A stretch of 64,000 nt of DNA from Costus lasius (lineage: Eukaryota > Streptophyta > Magnoliopsida > Zingiberales > Costaceae), in contig CM050454.1 of assembly GCA_027563935.2 (NCBI GenBank), positions 74,606,596-74,670,595 of the forward strand. The letters run 5' to 3'. Below, one piece after another: positions 1-10,779 of this stretch. Every line of letters begins with the position of its first letter. The stretch's first letter is position 1. The translations under genes and the position numbers were made by a program. Under the pieces are notes generated by a model. The model had not been told where the DNA came from. It worked only from the letters and a program-made list of their open reading frames with translations, and did not search any database.

Positions 1-863
1 TTCCCTGGTAGGTGCACCTGAGCTGCAGATGGCGCTTGGGCCCTGGGTTGGGCCAGATGAGCAGCAAAAGACCCATGATGAAAAGCAAGTGAAGACTTAA
101 GTATCTTAAGGTCTTACTTAAGCTATGGGCTTTTACCACATAAGATCCATGCTTTCTTTTATTGTTTAAATAAGTAGAACAACATGATTTATTTATCTTC
201 TGCTATCACCATAGGAATTGCATGATAGTGAAGAAGATAAAAGACCGTTAAAATCAAACGTTAAAATATCAAGCTTGTTAGCCTTCTGACGCGAAACCTC
301 ACTGTTCTGATTATCGTTGGAGCCGTGTTGTACCCACTCAGTGGGCACGTCCATCTATCTTCAGACAGTGCAGGATTACACCTGCGTGTTACAGAGAAGG
401 GATTTATCGCTTCTCGTTGCTCAGCATAGCACGTGGTGGTCCAGGGAGTAGGTCGGGTCAGCTTGACCATGTAGCCTACATATGTGGCGCATATGGTAGC
501 ACATGGAGGCAGCCATCTGTGGGGTCAGAGATTGTGTTGTACCAACTCAGTTGGCACAGTCTGCTGGATTGCCCAGATGAAGAGGAATCGCACGGGTTAG
601 CGATTGGCTAGGGCAGCCTACCAGAGATTAGTGCTTGTACTCTCTGTGCATCTTATCTCGCCTGAGCGGGACGCGGAGACCAAGTATGAAATCTGGATCC
701 CATCTCACTAAAAGAGTTCTACTCTTTCGGGCTGTTTTGCTGGATTTTTCAGCCAGATAAAATAGTGAGAAAAAGAATCTTTCTTAAGTCCTGATTGATT
801 CTTAACATTGATACTGACCTTGTTGTTCTTGCATTGTTGTAGATACCTGCAGCAACGAACACC
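1..863 (+). other. E1 untranslated leader, distal part (putative intron)
   Basis: This is the last 863 nt of a leader that is about 1.8 kb long in the complete copies. No coding sequence is supported. It carries two related palindromes, GTACCCACTCAGTGGGCAC at 330-348 and GTACCAACTCAGTTGGCAC at 539-557. It ends in a splice-acceptor-like sequence at 812-842, 21 nt before the gag ATG. Related sequence is found upstream of gag in E2, E3, E4, E5 and E6. Confidence 0.75.
812..842 (+). promoter_or_regulatory. E1 putative 3' splice site before gag
   Basis: A branch-point-like TACTGAC at 812-818 is followed by a T-rich stretch and TTGTAG ending at 842. The next 21 nt are open and in frame with the gag ATG at 864. 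The matching donor lies in the 5' LTR outside the window; the same donor-like sequence is visible in the E1 3' LTR at about 6294-6310. Confidence 0.6.
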
Positions 864-3800
864 ATGAGCTTCAATGTGCGATCCCTACTAGAAAGGGAGA
901 AGTTTGCTGGGCCGAACTTCTCAGACTGGTACGGACACCTTAAGATCGTTCTTAAGGCAGAGAGGAAACTGTATGTCCTCGAGACGGTGATACCGCCTCA
1001 GCCCGCCCCGAACGCCGCAAGGGCGGTTCGTGAAGCCTATGAAAAGCACGTCAATGATAGCATTGATGTCGCTTGCCTGATGCTAGCGTCTATGACGCCA
1101 CCGCTGCAGCGTCAGCATGAGGATATGTCTGCTATAGACATGATAGCGAACCTCAAGATGCTGTATGCTGCACAGGCGAGGACAGAACGCTATAATCTGA
1201 CAAAGCTGTTCTTTCAGAGCAAACTGGCTGAAGGGAGCCCAGTGGGAGCTCATGTGCTCAAGATGATTGGGCACAAGGAAGCTCTAGAGAAACTGGGGCA
1301 TACCATCAATCAGGAGCTTGCTGTAGACATTATTCTGCAGTCTCTCCCGCCTTCATTCGACGCGTTCATCATTAACTTTAATATGAACAAAATCGATTGT
1401 ACTCCGGCAGAGCTGCTGAATATGCTCTTGACTACTGAGGAAACTCTGAAGGGAAAGCCTTCGACCTCTGTCTTAATGGTTCCTTCTAGGAACAAGAAGA
1501 AGGGGAAGAAGGGCAAGACCCCTGTCAAGAATTACAGCAAGGCTCTGAAGCAAAAGGTGAAGCGGTCCAAGGAATACAGATGTTTCCACTGTGGCCAGCT
1601 GGGTCACTGGAAAAAGGACTGTAAAGCGCTTCAAGGAGATAAGAGGGGAAGCTTTGCTTCTGGCTCAGGTATTTACGTGACGGAAGTCATGGTTTCATGT
1701 TCTTCTATTTCATGGGTGTTGGACACTGCATGTGGAGTTCACATTTGTTCAAATGTACAGGAACTCAAGAGAAGAAGGCAGGTGGGACAGCATGAGGTGG
1801 ACCTACGCGTTGGAAACGGGGCACGGGTTGCTGCTGTTGCTGTAGGAGACTATTTCATTTCTTTACCATCTGGACTTGTATTGGAACTAGACAATTGTTA
1901 CTTTGTTCCCAGTATTACTAAAAATATTATCTCTATTCCTGCTCTTGTCAGGAAGGGATTTTCCTTTGAATGCAATATTTCAAAGTGTGTTTTATCTTTA
2001 GATAATATTGTTTATGCAACTGGTTCAATTAACAATGGGTTATTCATGTTGGACATGGAATGTTCTATACAAAATATTGATATTAAGAAAGCCAAGTATG
2101 CTGATGACAGCACCTTGCTATGGCATAGTCGTTTAGGCCATATTAACAAGAAACGCATTAAGCGGTTGCATGATCATGGACTGCTGGGATCATTCTCCTA
2201 TGAGGAGATTGATACATGCAAGGCTTGTTTAATGGGCAAAATGACGAAGTCACCTTTTCCTAACAAAGGACAAAGGGCTTCAGGTTTACTTGACCTTATA
2301 CACAGTGATGTGTGTGGGCCATTTAGTGAACATGCCAGAGGTGGCTATTCGTACTTCATTACCTTTACTGATGATTTCAGTAGGTATGGTTATGTCTATC
2401 TTATGAGACATAAGAGTGAATCTTTTGACAAGTTCAAAGAGTTCAAGAATGAAGTACAGAATCAGCTAGGCCGAAATATCAAGGCACTTCGTTCTGATCG
2501 AGGTGGAGAATACCTAAGTCATGCGTTTCCTGACTATCTGAAGGAGTGTGGGATTATCTCACAGCTCACTCCGCCAGGAACACCCCAATGGAATGGTGTG
2601 TCCGAGAGGAGAAATAGAACGTTACTTGATATGGTTCGTTCTATGATGAGTCAGGCTACTCTTCCATACTCCTTTTGGGGATTTGCACTGGAAACAGTTG
2701 CAAAGGTACTAAACCGAGTGCCATCCAAGGCCGTTTCAAAGACTCCATATGAATTATGGTATGGGAAACAGCCTAGCTTGACATTTATTAAGATCTGGGG
2801 CTGCGAGGCTTATGTCAAAAAGCTCGCCTCTGGGAAACTAGAGGGCAGATCTGACAAATGTATCTTTGTCAGTTACCCTAAGGAAACTAAGGGTTATTAT
2901 TTCTTCGATCCCAAAGAGAACAAGGTGTTTGTTGCTCGGACGGCCATATTTCTTGAGAAGGAGTTTCTTCTACAAGAGGCCAGTGGGAGAGAAATAAAGT
3001 TGGATGAGAATCCAGAAGAAGGACAAAGTGCTCAAGCACAGTTGGATGAGCCTGAGCCGGTAGAACAGGTTATTGAACAACCTGAGGCTCAGATACCACG
3101 GGAACCGCGAAGATCGGGAAGGATCCGTCGACAGCCTGAGCGCTATGACGGAGTCTACATCATTGATCATGATGAACCCCTCACTTATGCGGATGCGGTC
3201 AGTGGACCGGAGTCAGCGAGATGGCTTGAAGCTATGCGAGCCGAGATGGACTCCATGTCAGATAACCAAGTCTGGGATTTGGTTGATCCGCCTCCGGGAG
3301 TTATCCCTATAGGCTGTAAATGGATCTTCAAGAAGAAGATTGACATGGATGGTAACATGGTTACCTATAAAGGCAGGCTAGTTGCAAAAGGTTTCAAACA
3401 AATCTACGGGATAGATTATGATGAAACTTTCTCACCAGTAGCTATGTTTAAGTCTATTCGGATTCTTTTCGCGATAGCTGCATATTACGATTATGAGATC
3501 TGGCAGATGGATGTGAAGACAGCTTTCCTTAATGGAAATCTGGATGAGGATGTGTATATGACACAACCAGAAGGTTTCACTAATCCATCAGATCGTCATA
3601 AAATATGCAAGTTAAAGAAGTCTATTTATGGACTTAAACAAGCATCAAGAAGCTGGAATATTCGTTTTGATGAATCAATCTCTGAGTTTGGTTTCATCAA
3701 GAACGAGGATGACCCGTGTGTATATAAGAGGTTTAGTGGGAGCGTAATTACTTTCCTAGTCCTCTACGTCGATGATATCTTGATCATTGGAAATGACATT

Positions 3801-4748
3801 CCTGAAATGCATGCGGTTAAGGCATGGTTAAGGAAATGTTTCCAGATGAAAGATCTAGGAGAAGCAGCCTATGTGTTAGGTGTGAAGATCTACAGGGATA
3901 GATCTAAGAGGCTTCTCGGGCTGTGCCAGAGTACTTACATCGATAAAGACCTGGAGAGATTTCATTTAGAGAATTCTAAAAGAGGATATCTTCCAGTCAG
4001 ACATGGTCTGAATCTTTCGAAGAGTCAGTGTCCACAAACACAGACTGAGAAAGATGAAATGGACAATACGCCTTATGCTTCGGCTATTGGGTCCATAATG
4101 TATGCGATGTTGTGTACTCGCCCAGACGTCGCTTACGGGTTAAGCGTGACCAGTCGGTTCCAAAGTAATCCAGGTCAGGCACACTGGATTGTGGTCAAGA
4201 ACATCTCAAAATATCTGCGGAGAACCAAAGATATGTTCTTGATATATGGTGGTCAGGAAGAACTCAGTATTGAAGGATATACTGACGCTTCGTTCCAGTC
4301 TGACCAGGATGATTTCCGATTGCAATCAGCCTATGTTTTTAGCTTGAATGGTGGAGCAGTGGTGTGGAAGAGTTTCAAACAGTCAACTGTTGCTGATTCC
4401 ACAACAGAAGCCGAGTATGTTGCAGCCTCGGAAGCATCCAAGGAGGCAGTGTGGATTCGTAAGTTCGTGAGAGAACTTGGTGTTGTTCCTTCGAGTGCAG
4501 ATCCTTTGGTTATCTTCTGTGATAACACTGGAGCAATCGCACAGGCAAAGGAACCACGGTCACACCAGAAGTCCAAGCACATACAGAGACGGTTTCACTT
4601 GATCAGGGAGATCATAGATCGTGGCGAGATCAAAATCTGCAAGGTTCATACAGATGACAATCTGGCAGACGCGCTTACCAAGCCTCTGGCGCAGCAGAAG
4701 CATGAGAAGCACTGTAATAATATGGGTTTGAGATTTCTCAACCATTAG
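864..4748 (+). CDS. gag-pol: E1 Gag-Pol polyprotein, intact (1294 aa)
   Basis: This single frame encodes the capsid and the replication enzymes of a copia retrotransposon. Gag spans about residues 1-235. A CCHC zinc knuckle is at C240-C253. The protease Asp is D287 in DTAC. Integrase has an HHCC domain from H421 to C455 and the catalytic triad D482, D545, E581, with exactly 35 residues between the last two. RT has D883 in DVKTAFLNG and YVDD at 968-971. RNase H has D1141, E1182/E1184 and D1220. There is no stop or frameshift. Against the other copies it has a few private changes in conserved places, for example V-to-D in DKDLERF and G-to-A in QSAYVF. The annotated start is the first ATG after the splice acceptor; spliced RNA may start 10 codons earlier, in the LTR. 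This and E4 are the best candidates for an autonomous copy here. Confidence 0.95.
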   Translation: MSFNVRSLLEREKFAGPNFSDWYGHLKIVLKAERKLYVLETVIPPQPAPNAARAVREAYEKHVNDSIDVACLMLASMTPPLQRQHEDMSAIDMIANLKMLYAAQARTERYNLTKLFFQSKLAEGSPVGAHVLKMIGHKEALEKLGHTINQELAVDIILQSLPPSFDAFIINFNMNKIDCTPAELLNMLLTTEETLKGKPSTSVLMVPSRNKKKGKKGKTPVKNYSKALKQKVKRSKEYRCFHCGQLGHWKKDCKALQGDKRGSFASGSGIYVTEVMVSCSSISWVLDTACGVHICSNVQELKRRRQVGQHEVDLRVGNGARVAAVAVGDYFISLPSGLVLELDNCYFVPSITKNIISIPALVRKGFSFECNISKCVLSLDNIVYATGSINNGLFMLDMECSIQNIDIKKAKYADDSTLLWHSRLGHINKKRIKRLHDHGLLGSFSYEEIDTCKACLMGKMTKSPFPNKGQRASGLLDLIHSDVCGPFSEHARGGYSYFITFTDDFSRYGYVYLMRHKSESFDKFKEFKNEVQNQLGRNIKALRSDRGGEYLSHAFPDYLKECGIISQLTPPGTPQWNGVSERRNRTLLDMVRSMMSQATLPYSFWGFALETVAKVLNRVPSKAVSKTPYELWYGKQPSLTFIKIWGCEAYVKKLASGKLEGRSDKCIFVSYPKETKGYYFFDPKENKVFVARTAIFLEKEFLLQEASGREIKLDENPEEGQSAQAQLDEPEPVEQVIEQPEAQIPREPRRSGRIRRQPERYDGVYIIDHDEPLTYADAVSGPESARWLEAMRAEMDSMSDNQVWDLVDPPPGVIPIGCKWIFKKKIDMDGNMVTYKGRLVAKGFKQIYGIDYDETFSPVAMFKSIRILFAIAAYYDYEIWQMDVKTAFLNGNLDEDVYMTQPEGFTNPSDRHKICKLKKSIYGLKQASRSWNIRFDESISEFGFIKNEDDPCVYKRFSGSVITFLVLYVDDILIIGNDIPEMHAVKAWLRKCFQMKDLGEAAYVLGVKIYRDRSKRLLGLCQSTYIDKDLERFHLENSKRGYLPVRHGLNLSKSQCPQTQTEKDEMDNTPYASAIGSIMYAMLCTRPDVAYGLSVTSRFQSNPGQAHWIVVKNISKYLRRTKDMFLIYGGQEELSIEGYTDASFQSDQDDFRLQSAYVFSLNGGAVVWKSFKQSTVADSTTEAEYVAASEASKEAVWIRKFVRELGVVPSSADPLVIFCDNTGAIAQAKEPRSHQKSKHIQRRFHLIREIIDRGEIKICKVHTDDNLADALTKPLAQQKHEKHCNNMGLRFLNH

Positions 4749-4757
4749 ATTAAGTGC

Positions 4758-4767
4758 AAGTGGGAGA
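4758..4767 (+). promoter_or_regulatory. E1 polypurine tract
   Basis: AAGTGGGAGA lies directly before the 3' LTR, the expected place for plus-strand priming. It is identical in E2, E4, E5 and E6. Confidence 0.85.
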
Positions 4768-4768
4768 T

Positions 4769-6457
4769 TGTTGGGGTATGCCCTTAAGGCTAATGTTTGA
4801 GGCCTAAGGATTGTATCAGTATCATGTAATAAACTCTTATGTTTATAAAGGCATGGTTATTATTCAGTTTGTTATATTATCTGCTGCAATAGATATACTT
4901 CTGAATAATGTCTCAATGCTGTTCAGCTAGGCTGACATGCTATATGTCCTTAGTCGATGTATCTTGGTGAACATGAGACAGCCTTGATATGGTTAAGACT
5001 AGTATGTGTTCTAATCTTATAGGATGCTTCGAGCATGGAATAAGATGTAGACTCATGGGTACATTGGATGTACTGGACAGACCCTACTAGGATATTCAAT
5101 TGCTTGTCACAATGTGAATATTCCTTGATTGTATCAAGTGGCACATTTCCTCTGACTTGAGATCACTTGTGTTTCTAAATGATGATTGTCATTGTTTTGA
5201 GGTAGTTCAATATCATTTGAAACATAATGATTATAGACTATCTTGGATGGTGAGCTTGAGTCAGGTTAGGGCACTAGTGATAGATAAAGGATTGCCGTCT
5301 CCTTGTTTAAGGAGTGTGATGATCTAAAGGGCCCCCCTTGATGAGATGATTGAGAAAGTGTATGGCCATACCCAGATGACTGTGTTCATCTGATCTAATC
5401 ATGTTCATCGTATTGGAGTTACAGGCTTGACATGCTTATCCAATAAGAACATCCAGTGGCAAAGGAAACATGTATGCCTTGTGAAGTGGATTCACACTTG
5501 TGCTGTGGTTTGGGTGTAGTCTTGGAAGACTCTTTCCTTTATATCGGGAGACAGTGATGTGTTGCTAGATACCCCTCACTGATCGTGATAACGTGAGTTA
5601 TCGTTACCGACATTTAAAGGAAACCCTTAGGGTCGCACAATTTGATGATATGGCTTACTTAAGTCAGATCGTGTGGACTGAATTGTTTGAGTTCAGTTTA
5701 AAGGGATTTAAACTCTGATTGTAAGTGAGATCTGGTCTGATCATGTTTGATTGATTAGGGCTTGAGATCGGTAAGCTTCGATCGAGAGTATTGATGCTAG
5801 ATCGGTGAGATCAGAAGCATCCAGAGATGAACGGTTAGATTTTGAACCATTTGGTTCAGAGAAATCTAGACCATGGCTTGGGCTGTTTTGATTTGGTCTT
5901 TGAACCAAATTGAGTTGGGTCAATTAGATTGAACCGGTTCGAGACAATGAACGCATGGTTCAATCTTGAAGCGTTATTGTCGGTTATGAAGATGTGGGCG
6001 CATGCTCTTCATGACTTGCTATTTTTGGTAAGTCTTCATGCGCCACCTCTTGAGAACGCCAATATGTTTTTGACACTTACTCTCGACGCTCTTGCTTGGG
6101 GAAAAACTTCCTTCACGTCTTGGAGAGGTCTCGGCCAAGTGGGAGAAGACATCTCATCCCTTTGATTCGATCAAAGACCCTTGAAGCACCTTGCTAGCAC
6201 AAGGATCTCAAGGAGTAGGCGGCATCACCTTGTGTGCGCACCTTTTGGAGGAGTTTCATTCGAATCTCTTCTTCCTTGACGCCATCCAACACATGGCTTC
6301 GGTATGATCTTCTTTCGATCTTCATGCTTCTTAAAAGTTGATCATATGAATGTATAGCATCCGATCCTCATGAAACCCTACTTCCGCTGCTAAAACATAA
6401 GAATAAGGTTGCTTGCGCCACCTTTGGGTTTCGCTCCCCCTTGAAGGGGACCCAACA
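4769..6457 (+). repeat. E1 3' LTR (1689 bp)
   Basis: It starts TGTTGGGGTATGCCC and ends CCCAACA, aligning end to end with the LTRs of the five other copia copies. It holds ATGGCTTCG followed by GTATGA near 6294-6310, the exon/donor-like motif discussed in the findings, and a CCCC...GGGG hairpin at the U5 end (about 6436-6450). An antisense open frame at 4950-5144 is shared by all uninterrupted LTRs of the family and is not called as a gene. Confidence 0.92.
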
Positions 6458-6740
6458 TAAAATCCTTTACAGCACTACCGTATTTTGGGTTCTTTGCCTC
6501 GATTTGCGTGAAAATTCTTGGGTGACTTCTTCTTGATGATGAGAATTCTTCCATGTATTTGATTTTTGCTTGAAAATGCCTAAAATAGTGCCTTTTTGCT
6601 TGAAGAATATGAAAAACCAAAATAGAAGTAGACTTTGCAATATTTAATGGATTCAGCATAAAAACAAGTAAAAAGATCCACAATTTAGCATGAAAGGTAT
6701 CTAAAATGATGCAAAATATACTACATATTTCGGTTTCATC
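6458..6740. other. AT-rich segment of unknown origin between E1 and G0
   Basis: About 280 bp lie between the end of the E1 LTR and the first recognisable G0 gag residues. The stretch is AT-rich and has no convincing coding potential. It could be the degraded leader or LTR of G0, or host DNA into which E1 inserted. I cannot decide which. Confidence 0.5.
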
Positions 6741-8605
6741 ACACCCCTCCACCCTTTGTGGGTGGTCTCTACCCGTCGCAATTCTTCGACTGGGTCGCGT
6801 CTATTGACTCTTACTTTGACCTTAGTATCTGTCATCCCGATTTGCAGATTAGGTATGTGCGCAGCTTGCTCAAAGGCCCTGTGCGTTTGCATTGGGCCAA
6901 CGTGGAGCGCCAAAATGCGCAGCAAGCCCTTCCTCCCATCACCACTTGGGAAGAAATGAGATATCGCCTCCGTGAGCGATACGTACCCCCCTCCTATAGG
7001 CAGCGACTCCTTGACCAGTATAGTAGCTTACACCAAGGGTCGGGTACCGTCGAGGAATATCGCCTCACCTTTGAGACGCTATAACTCCGGTGTAACTTAC
7101 AGGAGGACCCTGAGTTAGTTTTGTCAAAGTTTCGGAATGGTCTCCACACGGATATCCGTCGTGCCCTACCCACGTATAGTTCAGAGACGTTCGACCAAAC
7201 CTTCCAGCGTGCTCATGATATCGAGCATGATCTTAGGGCTGTAGCTAGGCATAGCGAGTCCGGACCCCCTAGGCGCCATCATTTGGGCGGGCCTCCTCAT
7301 GCTCACCCCCGACCCGAGCGCCATGAGCCTCGTTCCTACCCACGGCCCGTGCCGACGGCCCATCACTCCCCTAGGCGTTCAGCCTCCGTTGCCCCACCTC
7401 CTCACCTCACTTGCGAGGAGAAGGGGAAGGCCCCACTTGTCGGCCCGCCTAGTCAAGTCAACTGTTACAACTGCCTACAGCCGGGCCATCTCTCCCCCGA
7501 CTGCCCTAAAAAGTCTGCCACCATGGACAAGACCCCCACTCGTGTCGCCACTATCACCAGCGAGCCTATGGAGCACGATGTTGAGGCCGAGTGCTACACT
7601 AGTGCTGAAGAGTCGGGTCACCCCACACTTGCGGTTAGGCGGTGTACCTTTGTCCATACCCCATCCTCCAAGGATTGGAGGCGTACGAGCATCTTCACGA
7701 CTTACATCAAGTGCAACGGGCACTCATGTAAGATCGTCATCGATGGTGGTAGTAGTTTGAATGTGGTCTCTCGGACCGTGATAACCCATTTCAGTCTTCC
7801 CCATGAGCCTCACCCGGAGCCATACTCGATCGCATAGGTTGACACGTCGAGTCCTGGTCACCCACCGATGCAGGTCCCCATTGCTTTTGGGGACTACCGT
7901 GAGAAAGTGTGGTGTGACATGGCGGCTATGGATGTCGCCCACGTCCTCTTAGGATGACCATGGCTATATGATAGAGAAGTAGTCCACTACAGCCAGTGAA
8001 ACACTTATGTGTTTGACCACAACGACCAAAAAATCCGCTTGATCCTGACCCCACCTAAGGAGTTGCGTGCTTCCACCTCCAAGGGTGTGGTTGTCCCTCC
8101 ATCGGTTGCCCCTTTGGCCCCAACTGTAGTGTCCATCATGCAGGCCTATGCGCTTATGCGTGAGGCCACCGAGTCCAAGGTTGTCTATGCCTTAATGGTG
8201 CGCGAGTCCTCGGGTGCCCCTCCTCCCTTAGACGAGGAGAGTCCCCGAAGATGGCAGCCCTCTTGACTGAGATCTCCGACATCAACCCGGAGGACTTACC
8301 CCATGGACTCCCTCCGAGTAGGGAGATACAACATGCCATTGATCTTGTCCCCGGAGCACCCCTCCCCAACTTACCCCATCACCATTTAAATCCCACTGAG
8401 CACGCTGAACTACAATGTCAAGTGGATGAACTCCTCACAAAGGGGTACATCTGTGAGAGTCTAAGTCCCTGCGCGGTGCCCGCCTTACTCACGCCCAAGA
8501 AGGATGGGTCGTGGCGCATGTGCTTTGACAGCCGCGCCATCAATAGGATTACCGTCAAGTATAGGTTCCCCATACCTAGGCTTGACGACATGTTGGACTT
8601 AGTCT
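6741..8605 (+). pseudogene. G0: decayed Ty3/gypsy gag-protease-RT, left part
   Basis: This is a relic of a chromovirus-like gypsy polyprotein, probably of the CRM/Reina type. Gag is recognisable from about 6745 (LYPSQFFDWV, then REERY-type and VEEY motifs). A zinc knuckle, CYNCLQPGHLSPDC, is near 7460-7505. The protease motif IDGGSS is near 7740. The start of RT follows from about 8280 ([30 protein letters not shown]). It carries in-frame stops at 7082-7084, 7835-7837, 7955-7957 and 7997-7999, and a frameshift near 8240-8250. The Gag N-terminus is missing. At 8605 the RT is cut by E2 and resumes at 17807 in the same reading sense once the AGTCT duplication is taken into account. It is dead. 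Confidence 0.85.
8601..8605. repeat. Target site duplication of E2 (AGTCT)
   Basis: AGTCT at 8601-8605 directly precedes the E2 5' LTR and is repeated at 17802-17806 directly after the E2 3' LTR. The RT reading frame of G0 is continuous across one copy. Confidence 0.95.
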
Positions 8606-10338
8606 TGTTGGGGTATGCCCTTAAGGCTAATGTTTGAGGCCTTGGGATTGTATTAGTATCATGTAATAAACTCTTAAGTTTATAAAGGCATGGTTATTAT
8701 TCAGGTTGTTACCTTGTCTGCTGTAATAAGTGTACTTCTGAATACTGTCTCAAAGCTGTTCAGCTAGGCTGACAGGCTATATGTCCTTAGTCGAGATATC
8801 TTGGTGAACATGAGACAGCCTTGATATGATTGAGACTAATATGAGTGCTAATCTTATAGGATGCTTCGAGCATGGAATAAGACGTAGACTCATGGGTACA
8901 TTGGATGTACTGGACAGACCCTACTGGGATATTCCATTGCTTGTCACAATGTGAATTATCCTTGTAAGCAGCAAGTGGCACATGTCCTCTGACTTGAGAT
9001 CACTTGTGTTTCTGAATGATGATTGTCATTGTCTTGAGGTAGTTCAATATCATTTGAAACATAATGATTATAGACTATCTTGGATGGTGAGCTTGAATCA
9101 GGTTAGGGCACTAGTGATAGACATAGGATTGCCGTCTCCTTGTTTAAGGAGTGTAGTGTTCTAAGGGCCCCCCTATATGAGATGATTGAGATAGTGTATG
9201 GCCATACCCAGATGACTATGTGCATCTGATCTAATCATGCTCATCGTATTGGAGTTACAAGCTTGACCCGCTTGTCCAATAAGAACATCCAGTGGCAAAG
9301 GACACATGTATGCCTTGTGAATTGAGTCACACTTGTGCTATGGTTTGGGAGTAGTCTTGGAAGACTCTTTCCTTTATATCGGGAGACAGTGATGTGTTGC
9401 TAGATACCCCTCACTGATCGTGATAACGTAAGTTATCGTTACCGACATTTAAAGGAAACCCTCAGGGTCGCACAATTTGGTGATATGGCTTCCTTAAGTC
9501 AGATCGTGTGGACTGAATTGTTTTGGTTCAGTTTAAAGAGATTTAATCTCTGATTGTAAGTGAGATCTGGTCTGATCATGTTTGATTGATTAGAGCTTTA
9601 GATCGGTAAGCTTCGATCGAGAGAGATGATGCTAGATCGATGCGATCAGAAGCGTCAGATGATGAATGGTCAGATCTAGGACCTTGGGGTCTAATTTGAT
9701 CTAGACTTAATTTATGGGCTGATTTGGTTTCGCTATTGAACCAAGGATATTGAACCGGCTCATGGGTTGAGCGCTTGGTTCAAGAGGGAGAAGAGGTTGC
9801 GTTTGGTTCATGGAAACATGAACGCCAACTCTTAATCGTTGCCAATTTTGGAAAGTTCCAAAAGCATAACGCATATGCGTTCATGGCTTGATGTCTCTCT
9901 AATGCTTTTCGGTTTTGTTTCTTGGACGTGGTTTTGGAACGGCTTGCTCGTGTGGAAGGCATCGTTCTTGCGCCAAGGAAGAAGAGCTCTCGAAAAGAAG
10001 GAAGCCCTTTTCATCTAATCTCCTACACACGGTTGGAAAAGCTTGGCAATCTTGCTAGCACAAGAGTTGCGCAAGGAGGAAGCTTTCATCCCTTGTGTGT
10101 GATTTCTTTGGAGAAGATCCCTTCGATCTTTCTTCTTCCAAGCCGCACCTTCCCATGGCCATGGTAATGAATCTCTCACTTGTTATTCAAGTTGATTATA
10201 TGAAAGTATAGAATGCGATCTTATGTGGAAACCCTAATTCCGCTGCTATGAGAAAGAAACATATGACTTGCGCCCCCCTCATGAAAGGGGTTCTTCTCAC
10301 AATAGGTTTTGCGCTCCCCTCCTGAAAGGGTTCCATCA
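8606..10338 (+). repeat. E2 5' LTR (1733 bp)
   Basis: It runs from TGTTGGGG to TTCCATCA. Possible TATA-like words are TTTATAAAGG near 8680 and TTTATATC near 9372; neither can be chosen from sequence alone. ATGGCCATG at 10155-10163 is followed by GTAATGA, a donor-like site. The U5 end contains a duplicated CCCCT...AGGGG hairpin motif. Confidence 0.95.
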
Positions 10339-10340
10339 AT

Positions 10341-10352
10341 TGGTATCAAAGC
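10341..10352 (+). promoter_or_regulatory. E2 primer-binding site
   Basis: TGGTATCAAAGC, two bases after the LTR, matches the initiator tRNA-Met complement TGGTATCAGAGC with one mismatch (G to A). Confidence 0.85.
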
Positions 10353-10730
10353 AATCTATACTTTTTCATATGATTGCTTGCGGTTCTAATGAGTAGATCA
10401 TCATGTTTGATCCATGAATATGTTGGTGAATAGATCTAAAGGTGATTGCTCACATGCCGAAACCTACATGCTAGTTTAGAACTTAGATGTATGTTTCTTC
10501 ATGAGTTGCGCAAGATGTATGTTTCTTCATGAGTTGCGCATGTTGTTGTGTTGGCGCATGATAAGTATGTTGAATGGTTGAATGATATTTCATCAAATCT
10601 TATACCTACTTGCGCGCAAACATTTAGATCTATATGCATCTACTATAAACCCTTAGATGGGTTGATGGGGCTGAAGTCACCTCTAGGTTAGATCCATTAG
10701 TCTGATCAGACCATCTGACAGCTCAGATGG

Positions 10731-10779
10731 GTTAACCTGATAGCACCTATGCGCAAGCACAAGGTGGCTATAGGTTGAC
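10731..10779 (+). other. E2 conserved leader hairpin with GCAA loop
   Basis: The outer arms GTTAACC and GGTTGAC pair with one G-U. The middle arms TAGC/GCTA and ACCT/AGGT pair. The inner arm closes a GCAA (GNRA-type) loop with one mismatch. The outer-arm sequence differs from E3 and E4 but pairing is kept. Confidence 0.55.

Larger units (their letters stand above)
1..6457 (+). mobile_element. E1: Angela/BARE-like Ty1/copia retrotransposon, 5' LTR outside window
   Basis: The window opens inside the untranslated leader of a copia element. It continues through an intact gag-pol, a polypurine tract and a complete 3' LTR that ends in CA at 6457. The domain order (Gag, protease, integrase, RT, RNase H) is that of Ty1/copia. 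The LTR start, TGTTGGGGTATGCCC, resembles the BARE/Angela LTR start as I recall it, and LTR length and leader length also fit that lineage. The 5' LTR and PBS lie before base 1. The 5 bases after the LTR (TAAAA) should be repeated at the unseen left end if the insertion has not been rearranged. Confidence 0.9.

Noticed and set aside
417..611. 64-codon frame in the E1 leader, with similar frames in other leaders
   Set aside because: Frame length and reading differ between copies, and the region is better explained as structured, probably intronic, leader.
1722..1733. Protease motif DTAC instead of DTG in all copia copies
   Set aside because: DTA/DSA forms are normal in this branch of Ty1/copia (for example Tnt1-like proteases), and all copies share it, so it is not damage.
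6390..6752. 120-codon minus-strand frame
   Set aside because: It spans the boundary between the E1 LTR and unrelated DNA, so it is a chance frame.
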